Source of the DNA: an uncultured Lachnospiraceae bacterium
GTDB taxonomy: Bacteria; Bacillota; Clostridia; Lachnospirales; Lachnospiraceae
Assembly (NCBI GenBank): GCA_902788035.1
Contig: CADAIL010000043.1
Location: 1 to 43,222 of the forward strand
Direction of reading: 5' to 3'
DNA: 43,222 bases
Shown: piece by piece, positions 24,412-32,230 of the stretch
Numbering within the stretch: the stretch's first letter is position 1
How the letters are laid out: each line of letters starts with the position of its first letter
Translations under genes and position numbers: made by a program
Notes under the pieces: generated by a model
What the model was told of the DNA's origin: nothing
What the model saw: only the letters and a program-made list of their open reading frames with translations
Databases searched by the model: none

Positions 24412-24678
24412 TTAAAAACCAATCAGGCTGCCTGCGATCCAAGCGTTGTCGGAGCCGTCCAGCAGTGTGACTTCATACCATACATAGCCGTCTTTCGTGA
24501 CCTTGAGGCCTGTTGTTCTGAGCTTTGTGCCGTTATAGACCTTAGCTGCGACCTTGCCGTTAAGGCCCGGTGTATGCCTGATATTTGCATAATTTACTGC
24601 ATCGTTTGCTACTGTGACGATCTTGCCGCCTGTGATCTCCTCGAGTGCCTCAAAACTGATTTTGTTCATTTCTGTCAT
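24412..24678 (-). CDS. double-glycine leader peptide with SH3-like core (88 aa)
   Basis: The leader MTEMNKISFEALEEITGG has the (F/E)xxLxxIxGG pattern cut by C39-peptidase ABC exporters. The core of about 70 residues is an SH3b-type domain: YANIRHTPGLNGKV, GTKLRTTG, KDGYVWYEV and AWIAGSLIG are the classical strand motifs of bacterial SH3_3 domains. SH3b domains usually bind cell-wall peptides, and one behind a Gly-Gly leader is unusual; Sec signals are the norm. The RBS AAGGAG is 8 nt before the ATG at 24678. A leaderless relic lies at 19665-19904. It may be a wall-targeted bacteriocin-like protein. Confidence 0.85.
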   Translation of the reverse strand: MTEMNKISFEALEEITGGKIVTVANDAVNYANIRHTPGLNGKVAAKVYNGTKLRTTGLKVTKDGYVWYEVTLLDGSDNAWIAGSLIGF

Positions 24679-24729
24679 GATTTTTTCTCCTTAATATATC
24701 GATTAATTTTAGAAATTTTCTTTTTAATC

Positions 24730-24783
24730 GGGCTCCCTTTTGCCCTCACAATTATAGATACGAGGGATTCTGAGGGAGGACCA
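24730..24783 (-). promoter_or_regulatory. shared-type promoter P2 with 5' mini-hairpin
   Basis: On the minus strand TGGTCCT, exactly 12 nt, CTCGTATCTATAAT (24757-24783), then the hairpin GGGC-8 nt-GCCC (24730-24745) and GATTAAAA. AATCCCTCGTAT and the hairpin block are almost the same as in P1. Confidence 0.7.
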
Positions 24784-24800
24784 ATAATATTTCCCTTGGT

Positions 24801-24847
24801 TCACGTGGTGTCACGTGGTGTCACGTGGTCACGTGGGGGTTCACGTG
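24801..24847. repeat. 10-bp-phased array of TCACGTG motifs
   Basis: TCACGTG begins at 24801, 24811, 24821, 24829 and 24841, mostly one helical turn apart. CACGTG is itself a palindrome. The array sits directly upstream of promoter P2, where an activator would bind. The rest of the interval to 24917 holds no gene. Confidence 0.75.
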
Positions 24848-24917
24848 CTGAGAGGCTGCCTCATTTGCCAGGGTAGATGCTTAGATGCAGGATGACGCAA
24901 ATGAAGCCGGCCTAAGG

Positions 24918-27900
24918 CTACTCCACAGACTTCAGCGACTCCGCCATATTGATTCGATCCAGCTTGAATGACATGATCTGGTTCACCAGGAACGTGAACG
25001 AGAAGGTCAGTATGATGGAGAGCACGAAGCTGAGCGGTCGTATCTCTTTTCGGAAGTAGACGAGGTCCACGACAATCTGATCGATGACAAAACTGTGCAG
25101 CAGTACGCCGAGCCCGAGGCCCGTCAACATACCGATGAGAGTCAGGATCATATTTTCGCGGAACACGTAGTCTGAGGTCTCCCTGCGGTAGAAGCCGAGG
25201 ACCTTGATGGTCGCGATCTCGCGGATCCGCTCCATGATGTTTATGTTGGTCAGGTTGTAGAGGACGACGAAGGCAAGGGCAGCGGCGCTCGCGATGATGA
25301 GGAGGACAACGTAATTCAGGCTGGACATCATGTTAGCTATGCGCTCCCGGAAATCCGCGAAAACGGTCGCGTTGACGACGCAGTCGCATTTGGCAAGAGC
25401 TGCCTGGGCTTCATAGATGTCGGTTCCCTCCGGGAAGTTCACGTAAGCTCCGTTCAGGTAGTATTCCCCGGTGGACTCCGCTATCGTCTCTTTCGAGAGG
25501 ACCACATAGTTGTAGACGTGGTTTTCAAATACACCTGTGACGGTCGCCTTTATTGTCTTCATCTCGTCGTTACGAAGCTCGATCTCGTCGCCAACGTCGA
25601 GGCCATAGCGCCGCGATATACTGATGCTGATCAGGGCTTCATTGATTCCGGGAGCGGGGAGCTTCTCGCCCTGCAAGGTCATCAGGCGGAAGAACGAGTC
25701 GATGTCCGACCAGTCATCCGGCGCTATGACAGTGACCCCCTTGACCTGATTCGTCATCAGCAGATCCCACGAGGACTGCTGGAAGAAGAATCCCGATGCG
25801 GAAAGATCCGTCATAGCCTTGTCGAGTTCGTCCGGAAGCAGATGCACATCGCTCCTGCCGGCAAGCGTGTCTCCATTGCTCTCACTGACAGGCGTGTCTT
25901 CATCGTTCTCGTCGGCAACCGTATCCCCATCGCTCTCACCTGCAGACGATTCCCCGCTGATCTCATCAGTGACCAGCTCGACCTCCGCGACCTGAATATT
26001 ATCGTACTGGGTGTCGACAAATGTAGCTATGGAATCCTTGATCCCGAAGCCTGTCAGAAGAAGGGCAGTGCACCCGCTGATTCCGACGACCATCATGAAG
26101 AAGCGGCGCTTATAGCGGAAGATGTTCCTGACAGACACTTTGTGCATAAACTTCATCCGGTTCCAGACAGCAGGTATGTTTTCGAGGAAGACCCGCTTGC
26201 CGGCTTTCGGGGCTTTTGGCCGCATGAGGCTCGCGGTCGGCTCCATCAGCTCACTCCGGCACGACATGTACGTGGTCCCCAGGGTGGAGATCATGGAGAC
26301 GAGGAAGACGGAGATAGCCAGCTTCCAGTTGGTCATGAAGCGCATCGGAATGGCAATATACATCATCTCGTAGGCATACCAGATGACACTGGGGAAGAGA
26401 ATGACGCCCAGGACGTAACCGACCACGCATCCGAGCGCGGCGGCAATCCCCGAGTAGGCAAGGAAAGTCACCATGATATCACGCCTTGAATAGCCGAGGC
26501 CTTTCAGAATTCCGATCTGACCTCTGCGCTCGTCGACCATTCGCGTCATTGTCGTCATGCACACAAGGACCGCGACAAGAATAAAGAAGAGCGGCAGCAC
26601 GCGCGCGACCTGCTTTACGATCTCCGAGTCACTCTCGAAGCAGGCGTAGGCGATGTTGGTCGTTCTCTCAAGGGAGTAAGTATCGGGTCTTTCAAATGAA
26701 GCCAGATCCTCCTCCGCATCCGATATCTTTTTCTCGGCATCCGCGATCTCGGTGTCAAATGTCTTTTTGGCGTCCTCGTACTCGGCGAGACCGTCGTTGT
26801 ACTCAGCAAGACCGTCCTCGTACTCAGCGAGACCGTCGTTATATTCGGCAAGACCGTCCTCGTATTCGGCCAGACCTTTTTCATAATCCGCCTTGCCCTG
26901 CTCGTAGTCCGCTTTTCCGGATTCATACTGGGATTTGGCACTATTGTAAGCGCTGAGACCGGACTCGTATTCGGCGACACCGGCGTCATACTGGGCCTTG
27001 CCGGTGTTGTACTGCGCAAGACCGGAGTTGTACTGGCTAAGTCCGGACTTGTATTCTGCTTCCGCCTTGTCATAGGCGGCTTTACCTTTGTTATACTCAG
27101 CGAGACCGGCCTTGTACTGCTCAAGACCCTTGTCATACGCTGCTTTGGATTTTTCGTACTCTGCCTTGCCCGCTTCGTATTCGGCCTTTCCCTGCTCAAA
27201 GGCTGCCTTTCCCTCTTCGTACTTTGCCTTGCCTGCTTCGTACTGGGCAAGTCCCTCGTCGTAGGCAGCTTTGCCGGCATCATATTCCGCTTTGCCTGCC
27301 TCGTACTGGGCAAGTCCCGCCTCGTAGGCGGCCATTCCGGCTTCATATTGCTGGCGGCCGGGTTCAAGCCCGCCTCTTTGGGCTTCAATCTCAGCCATGC
27401 CGGCAGAGTAAGCTGCTTCATCGATCAATTCTGCCGCAAAAGCGGCTTCAAGTTCGCTCTGTTTACTGTCAAGCTCTGCGTCGGCGGCGTCAATCTCGGC
27501 CTTGGCGGCGGAGAGCTCACTTAATGTTGCGTCGAGCTGGGCCTTTGTCCCTTCAAGCTCGGCAGCTGCAGCAAGAAGCTCAGGCTCTTTTTCGTCGAGA
27601 GCAGCCTTGGCAGCGGTAAGCTCATCGGCAGCCTGCCCCAGTTCCTCCTCGCTCTCTTTAATCTGGGCTTCATACGCTTCAAGCTGCTTTTCGGCGGCTT
27701 TCAGTTCAGGCTCGCCCGCATCCAGCTCTTTCTTAGCGCTGTCCAGCTGCTTTTTCGATTTATCCAGCTTGGCTTTGGCGGCATCCAGTTCTTTCCTGCC
27801 GCTGTCCAGCTGCTTTTTTGTCGAATCGAGCTGCGATTTGGCAGAGCTCAGGGTCTTGGAATTGCTGTCAAGCTTGCTCTTGCCGCTCGCAAGTTCAGCT

Positions 27901-28931
27901 TCGGCATCGTCGAGTTGGCTCTTACCGCTGACCAGCTCGGCTGCGGCGTTATCGAGCTTGATCTTGCCGTCTGCCAGCTCCGCCGCAGCGTCGTCGAGTT
28001 TCTTCTTGCCGTCTATAAGCTCGGCCTCCGCGTCATCAAGCTCCTTTTTGCCGTCCGCGAGTTCTTTCTCGGCATCGGAGAGCTTCTGCTCGCCCTCGGC
28101 TTTTTTGTCATTGAACTCGGTCCTTGCGTCATCCAGCTCTTTCTCGGCGTCGCTGTAGATCCTGTCATACCGCTTGTCCGCGGCAGCCTGAATCAGGTCT
28201 TCCCATACCGGGCGCAGCCTGTCCATCTGCTCTTTATACGCGTCGGAGTAAATGACCTCATCGGTGTCCAGTTTTACATAGATATCCGTATAGTATTCGG
28301 CGCTGAAGGATTGTCTGGGCAAATACATGAAGCCGTAGACGGTGCCGTTCCCGATCGATGTGGTCCCTCGCTCGAAATTGATATAGAGGGATGATTCGGC
28401 AAATCCGACTACGGTGTAGGAGGTGTGTGCAAATGCGTCCAGGGTGTCGGTTTCATTTGCATCTGAAAAAAAGATTTTATCACCGAGAGATAAATCCAGC
28501 CTGTTCTCTGAGTCGATCAGGCATTCAGAATCCTTTTTGGGCATTCTTCCCTCGATGATCTGCAGATAATTGACTTCATCGGTGATGGAGTGGACCTTGT
28601 ATACTCCGTTAGAACCGTCCTTCGTCTCACAGAGCACGTCGTACTGCCATGCGCCCTCGGCATAGCGCACGCCTTCCGCGTCGGCTAGCTGCCGCACCTC
28701 ACTGTCCTCCCATCCGAGGGTAGAGACGGCCCGGTAATCGTAGAGCTGATTCTCCTGATAGTAACTGTTGACCGTGTTGATCATGACGGGAGTTGTGATC
28801 CGGACGCCGGAGAAGAAGCCTACGCCGATACCGATAATTGCGAACACGGCAAAAAAACGTCCGAAAGTATTGCGGATCTCGCGGATCGTCATTGTAGCCA
28901 GCATGTGTTTTTTTCTGCGCGAGTTCTTCAT
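24918..28931 (-). CDS. FtsX/MacB-type ABC permease with giant heptad-repeat insert (1337 aa)
   Basis: The permease partner of the ATPase at 29062. An N-terminal membrane helix (FAVFAIIGIGVGFFSGV) is followed by an extracytoplasmic domain to about residue 250. A long helical insert follows (about 255-740): first LD-type heptads (SAKSQLDSTKKQLDSG), then 28 consecutive Y-x-x-G heptads (YEAGKAEYDAGKAAYDEG). After it come the first FtsX domain (VLPLFFILVAVLVCMTTMTR and two more helices), an acidic Ser/Asp-rich loop near 975-1010 and a second FtsX domain ending at RINMAESLKSVE. Related permeases with shorter coiled coils occur in Clostridia. The insert could reach across the cell wall. The substrate is unknown; lipid, peptide or signalling roles are possible. 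Confidence 0.92.
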   Translation of the reverse strand: MKNSRRKKHMLATMTIREIRNTFGRFFAVFAIIGIGVGFFSGVRITTPVMINTVNSYYQENQLYDYRAVSTLGWEDSEVRQLADAEGVRYAEGAWQYDVLCETKDGSNGVYKVHSITDEVNYLQIIEGRMPKKDSECLIDSENRLDLSLGDKIFFSDANETDTLDAFAHTSYTVVGFAESSLYINFERGTTSIGNGTVYGFMYLPRQSFSAEYYTDIYVKLDTDEVIYSDAYKEQMDRLRPVWEDLIQAAADKRYDRIYSDAEKELDDARTEFNDKKAEGEQKLSDAEKELADGKKELDDAEAELIDGKKKLDDAAAELADGKIKLDNAAAELVSGKSQLDDAEAELASGKSKLDSNSKTLSSAKSQLDSTKKQLDSGRKELDAAKAKLDKSKKQLDSAKKELDAGEPELKAAEKQLEAYEAQIKESEEELGQAADELTAAKAALDEKEPELLAAAAELEGTKAQLDATLSELSAAKAEIDAADAELDSKQSELEAAFAAELIDEAAYSAGMAEIEAQRGGLEPGRQQYEAGMAAYEAGLAQYEAGKAEYDAGKAAYDEGLAQYEAGKAKYEEGKAAFEQGKAEYEAGKAEYEKSKAAYDKGLEQYKAGLAEYNKGKAAYDKAEAEYKSGLSQYNSGLAQYNTGKAQYDAGVAEYESGLSAYNSAKSQYESGKADYEQGKADYEKGLAEYEDGLAEYNDGLAEYEDGLAEYNDGLAEYEDAKKTFDTEIADAEKKISDAEEDLASFERPDTYSLERTTNIAYACFESDSEIVKQVARVLPLFFILVAVLVCMTTMTRMVDERRGQIGILKGLGYSRRDIMVTFLAYSGIAAALGCVVGYVLGVILFPSVIWYAYEMMYIAIPMRFMTNWKLAISVFLVSMISTLGTTYMSCRSELMEPTASLMRPKAPKAGKRVFLENIPAVWNRMKFMHKVSVRNIFRYKRRFFMMVVGISGCTALLLTGFGIKDSIATFVDTQYDNIQVAEVELVTDEISGESSAGESDGDTVADENDEDTPVSESNGDTLAGRSDVHLLPDELDKAMTDLSASGFFFQQSSWDLLMTNQVKGVTVIAPDDWSDIDSFFRLMTLQGEKLPAPGINEALISISISRRYGLDVGDEIELRNDEMKTIKATVTGVFENHVYNYVVLSKETIAESTGEYYLNGAYVNFPEGTDIYEAQAALAKCDCVVNATVFADFRERIANMMSSLNYVVLLIIASAAALAFVVLYNLTNINIMERIREIATIKVLGFYRRETSDYVFRENMILTLIGMLTGLGLGVLLHSFVIDQIVVDLVYFRKEIRPLSFVLSIILTFSFTFLVNQIMSFKLDRINMAESLKSVE

Positions 28932-28966
28932 AAATTAAATCCTCGGTGAGTGCGTAACTGCCGGAC

Positions 28967-29035
28967 GGGCTGCGGCGAAGGAGAATGCAGGGAGTGCGCC
29001 GCGCAGCTCGCGTGTGATTAAGGAGCGCGATTTAC
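28967..29035 (+). repeat. family E two-hairpin repeat, second full copy
   Basis: This 69-bp copy aligns with 13613-13680: GGGCTGCGGCG..CCGCGCAGCTC, then a second hairpin region ending GCGCGATTTAC. It fills most of the gap between the ATPase and permease genes, which are otherwise one operon. Confidence 0.65.
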
Positions 29036-29061
29036 GTGCCGGCGGAAACGGCATTTGCCCC

Positions 29062-29763
29062 TTACCACTCGATTTCAGAGATGTCTACACGGTTCGAATT
29101 GAGATACATGTTTTCGATTTTTCCGCTCTTAACGGTGATGACCCGGTCAGCCATTGCGGTCAGCGCGGAGTTGTGAGTGATGACGACCACTGTCATTCCC
29201 GCCTTTCGGCAGGTGTCGTGGAGGAGGCTCAGGACAGATTTGCCCGTCTGATAGTCCAGCGCGCCGGTCGGTTCATCGCACAGGAGAAGCTTCGGGTTCT
29301 TTGCCAGAGCTCTCGCGATCGCGACACGCTGCTGCTCGCCGCCGGAGAGCTGGGCAGGGAAGTTCTTCAGTCTGTCCTTAAGGCCGACCTGCGTGAGGAC
29401 CTCGGCGGGATCAAGGGGATCTTTGGTCAGCTGCGTCGCCAGCTCCACGTTCTCGAGCGCAGTGAGGTTCTGAACCAGATTGTAGAACTGGAACACGAAA
29501 CCGATCTCGTACCGGCGGTATTCTGTGAGCTGTTTTCTGTTGTAGGCGGAGATTTCTTTTCCGTCCAGAAAGACGGAACCGGAGGTCAGAGAATCCATAC
29601 CCCCGAGGATATTCAAAATGGTGGTCTTTCCGGCTCCGGAAGCGCCGACGACCACGCAGAATTCACCTTTTTCAATGATGAAATCCGCACCGTTAAGCGC
29701 AGGGATATCGACCTCCCCGCTTTTATATATTTTCTTCACATTCCGGAATTCAACATATGCCAT
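29062..29763 (-). CDS. ABC transporter ATP-binding protein (MacB/LolD type)
   Basis: The start is the ATG at 29763 ([16 protein letters not shown]) after AGAGGG, giving 233 aa; the longer frame to 30033 crosses non-coding repeats. All ABC motifs are present: Walker [11 protein letters not shown]-loop VFQFYNL, signature [15 protein letters not shown], Walker [13 protein letters not shown] and the H-loop VITHN. It precedes the giant permease on the same strand by 130 bp and forms a transporter with it. This pairing is typical of MacB-like systems, which couple ATP hydrolysis to mechanical movement in extracytoplasmic domains instead of classical import. Confidence 0.95.
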   Translation of the reverse strand: MAYVEFRNVKKIYKSGEVDIPALNGADFIIEKGEFCVVVGASGAGKTTILNILGGMDSLTSGSVFLDGKEISAYNRKQLTEYRRYEIGFVFQFYNLVQNLTALENVELATQLTKDPLDPAEVLTQVGLKDRLKNFPAQLSGGEQQRVAIARALAKNPKLLLCDEPTGALDYQTGKSVLSLLHDTCRKAGMTVVVITHNSALTAMADRVITVKSGKIENMYLNSNRVDISEIEW

Positions 29764-29983
29764 ACATTTGACCCTCTGAGATGTGCCATGCTGCCGCGGT
29801 GCGGGTCCTCTCTGCAAATGAAGGGCATCCCCGGCTGACATCTTCAAAACCGAATCCCTGCGGTCTTCGCTTCTTATATAATAGTATAGCAGAACCGCAC
29901 CGCATTTTGGTGAACAAATCGTGAAGCGGCGGATTTCACTTTGCGCATCCATCACAGACTTATATCTTAGTGTGAGATGACCC

Positions 29984-30046
29984 CCGCCTCTATAGGCGGT
30001 GGGCAACAAACTAGTCTCAGTGGCGGGTGTCAATCCCCCACTGAGA
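29984..30046. repeat. two adjacent hairpins, possible IS200/IS605-end relic
   Basis: CCGCCT-CTAT-AGGCGG (29984-29999) and TCTCAGTGG..CCACTGAGA (30015-30046) lie side by side. The layout recalls the terminal hairpins of IS200/IS605-family elements, but no transposase reading frame is present. The flanking interval 29764-29983 shows no gene. Confidence 0.45.
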
Positions 30047-30087
30047 TATACGCTCCGCGAGGATGCGCAGGGATTCGGTTCTAACGC

Positions 30088-30128
30088 TGACCCGAATCCC
30101 GCGCCAAGTCTCGCGAGCGAGACTTGAA
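30088..30128 (+). repeat. 41-bp palindromic repeat, family D copy 3
   Basis: TGACCCGAATCCCGCGCC followed by the palindrome AAGTCTCGC-GA-GCGAGACTT and GAA. Here GGGATTCGG at 30070 pairs with CCGAATCCC inside the repeat, so two hairpins can form. Copies lie at 1891 and 24006. Confidence 0.85.
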
Positions 30129-30162
30129 CACTGGAGCTCTGCGACAGAGATCAAAAATCCCC

Positions 30163-30190
30163 TTGCGGAACTTCCTATAATAGATATAAT
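30163..30190 (+). promoter_or_regulatory. promoter of the CPBP-FNT operon
   Basis: TTGCGG (30163-30168), 16 nt, TATAAT (30185-30190). A second TATAAT lies near 30233. The leader is about 120 nt. Confidence 0.55.
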
Positions 30191-30315
30191 ATGTTACAAG
30201 TCTGGGCGCATAAACCTTCCTGCTATAATAATAGACTGCATAACGACCCGGATGAGGAAACTTTGCAGACACGGCACGGCTTAGCCGCCCAGCTGTAAAT
30301 TTAAGGGGGATTAAG

Positions 30316-31245
30316 ATGAAACGGAGGTTAATCACAAGAAGTACGGGAAAGTGGTCGGATTTTATTCCGCTCGCGCTGGTGCTGGCCTATATTATGGTCG
30401 TTGTGGGACAGCTCATCGGCAGTGGCGTCCTCGCACTGACCGGAGCCACAGATAAGCTTACCGCAATCGTGGGGGATGAGGACACGGCGAAATTTCTGCT
30501 CATGTATTTTGACTTTTTCGGCATATGGATCGCGTTTTTCCTGGCGACCGGTATTTTTAAGAATAACCGGCCGATGCTAAGGTCGCTTGCTTTCCGCAGG
30601 GACGGGGTGAACCTTCGCGGGGCAGCAGTTGGCCTGCTTCTCGGTTTTGCCGCAAATGGATTCTGCGTCATCATGTCCTGGATCCTCGGAGACATTGTTC
30701 TCTCCTTCAACGGATTCAATCCTGCGCTCTTTTTTGCCTTCCTTTTCGTGGTCATGATCCAGTCCGGAGCGGAGGAAATTGTCGACCGATGTTATCTGTA
30801 CCAGAAGCTTCGCAGGGGTTACAAAAATCCGTGGATAGCCATCATCGGCAACGCGGTGGCATTTGCATGTCTGCACCTGCTCAACCCCGGGGTGACGGCG
30901 GTAGGCATCGCGCAGATCGTTGTCGTCGGAATTCTGTTCTCACTTTTTGTATATTACTTTGACAGCCTTTGGGCGGCAATCATGATGCATACCGGCTGGA
31001 ATTTCTGCCAGAGCATTTTCTTCGGACTTCCGAACAGCGGAATCGTCTCCGCATACTCTGTGTTCAGGCTCGATGCCGCGTCCGCAAGAAACGGCATTTT
31101 CTACAATGTGAACTTTGGCGTGGAGGGCAGTGTCGGCGCTATAGTCGTTCTGGTCCTTATCGGTGTGATTATGGTCATTTTGGGGATTAAGAGAGGTAAG
31201 ATGGAAGATCTCTGGAAAGAGATGGAAGCAAATGAGGAGGTATAA
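30316..31245 (+). CDS. CPBP family intramembrane protease, second gene
   Basis: A 309-aa polytopic membrane protein with eight or more hydrophobic helices. The CPBP motifs are complete: GAEEIVDR (E153, E154, R158), FACLH (H187) and HTGWN (H225, N229). It differs clearly from the other CPBP protein at 21915 (HxxxN instead of HxxxD, longer N-terminus). The start at 30316 follows AAGGGGG. It is cotranscribed with the FNT channel gene, which begins 6 bp after its stop, and it lacks the shared-type promoter. Function could be peptide processing or protein-quality control; the substrate is unknown. Confidence 0.9.
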   Translation: MKRRLITRSTGKWSDFIPLALVLAYIMVVVGQLIGSGVLALTGATDKLTAIVGDEDTAKFLLMYFDFFGIWIAFFLATGIFKNNRPMLRSLAFRRDGVNLRGAAVGLLLGFAANGFCVIMSWILGDIVLSFNGFNPALFFAFLFVVMIQSGAEEIVDRCYLYQKLRRGYKNPWIAIIGNAVAFACLHLLNPGVTAVGIAQIVVVGILFSLFVYYFDSLWAAIMMHTGWNFCQSIFFGLPNSGIVSAYSVFRLDAASARNGIFYNVNFGVEGSVGAIVVLVLIGVIMVILGIKRGKMEDLWKEMEANEEV

Positions 31246-31251
31246 CGTAAA

Positions 31252-31872
31252 TTGAAATCTTTGAAAATTCTGGTATCCGCGATCCTGGCCGGTTTCTGCA
31301 TCGGCCTCGGTGGTATGCTGTTCCTGGCACTTGACAATAAGGTCGTTGGGGCGTCCCTGTTCTCGACAGGACTGTTCGTGATCTGCACGAGCGGGTTTCA
31401 CCTGTTCACCGGCAAGGTCTGCTACGCGTTTCAGAATGACGGGGCATATGCGGCATCGCTGCCGCTCATATGGATCGGCAATCTGATTGGTACAGGCGGC
31501 GTCGCGATCATTGTCCGGCTGTCGCGCGCAGCCAATCTTGCCGAAAAGGCCGCTTCGATCTGCGAAGTGAAGGCGGGCGACAGCTATCTCAGTCTGTTCC
31601 TTCTGGGGATACTTTGCAATATTTTCATTTTCATTGCGGTCGACGGTTTTAAGAACAACAAACATGAAATCGCAAAATATGCCGCGATCTATCTGGGAGT
31701 TGTGGGATTCATCCTGTGCGGCGCGGAGCACTGCGTGGCGGACATGTTCTACTATCACGTGGCCGGTGCCTGGTCGATGGATATGATCATCCGCCTGCTT
31801 GTGATCACAGCGGGCAACGCTGTCGGAGGAATTCTGGCTGAGCGCATGCGGACGTATGTCGTGAGTGCGTGA
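31252..31872 (+). CDS. formate/nitrite transporter family channel
   Basis: A 206-aa FNT-family membrane protein with six hydrophobic helices, from SAILAGFCIGLGGMLFLAL to VITAGNAVGGILAERM. The conserved pore features FTGKVC and CGAEHCVADMFY match FocA/NirC/HSC channels. It starts at a TTG (31252), 11 nt after GAGGAGG. It lacks the 30-40 residue N-terminal helix common in FocA, so it is a short version. FNT channels move formate, nitrite, hydrosulfide or other small monovalent anions. The link to the CPBP gene in the same operon is not understood. Confidence 0.85.
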   Translation: MKSLKILVSAILAGFCIGLGGMLFLALDNKVVGASLFSTGLFVICTSGFHLFTGKVCYAFQNDGAYAASLPLIWIGNLIGTGGVAIIVRLSRAANLAEKAASICEVKAGDSYLSLFLLGILCNIFIFIAVDGFKNNKHEIAKYAAIYLGVVGFILCGAEHCVADMFYYHVAGAWSMDMIIRLLVITAGNAVGGILAERMRTYVVSA

Positions 31873-31933
31873 GAGGCAATTTGCCTGAAATCTCCACTTC
31901 TATAGAAGCTTCATCAATTGAATATTATGTAAA

Positions 31934-31970
31934 AAGGCTGCTTCGGCAGTCTTTTTTATTTTTTTGGGAA
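31934..31970 (+). terminator. terminator of the CPBP-FNT operon
   Basis: AGGCTGC-TTCG-GCAGTCT is a tetraloop hairpin with a stem of 7 bp including one G-T pair, followed by TTTTTTATTTTTT. Confidence 0.9.
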
Positions 31971-32182
31971 CTTATAATGCAAAGATTCAGAGGTGTCATT
32001 TGCAAGGAATATTTCACATGCATACTCAAAATTGCAGGCTTGAAAAACATTGGAAATGGTTTGGAAATGAATGGGAAAGAATGACAAAAGACTGAAAATA
32101 ATTAAATTATCTTGTGCAGTTTTTATCTATTTCTCTGCGCTTTGATTTTTTATAATCTCTTTATGTTAATCACCACGGTAGG

Positions 32183-32198
32183 ACTTAAGGAATTAAGT
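32183..32198 (+). promoter_or_regulatory. operator-like palindrome upstream of the glucarate cluster
   Basis: ACTTAAGGAATTAAGT has perfect 6-bp arms around GGAA. It lies about 35 bp before the garR start codon and downstream of a TATAAT at 32149-32154, where a repressor site would be expected. The rest of 31971-32180 is AT-rich with no gene. Confidence 0.5.
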
Positions 32199-32230
32199 AT
32201 ACATATCAAAACATCAAGGAGGAAACTAAA

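Noticed and set aside
25518..28394. Several plus-strand frames opposite the giant ABC permease
   Set aside because: They mirror the codon periodicity of the permease and its heptad repeats, without start signals.
29764..30033. N-terminal extension of the ABC ATPase
   Set aside because: The extra residues cross hairpin repeats. The ATG at 29763 has a proper RBS and is where ABC homology begins.
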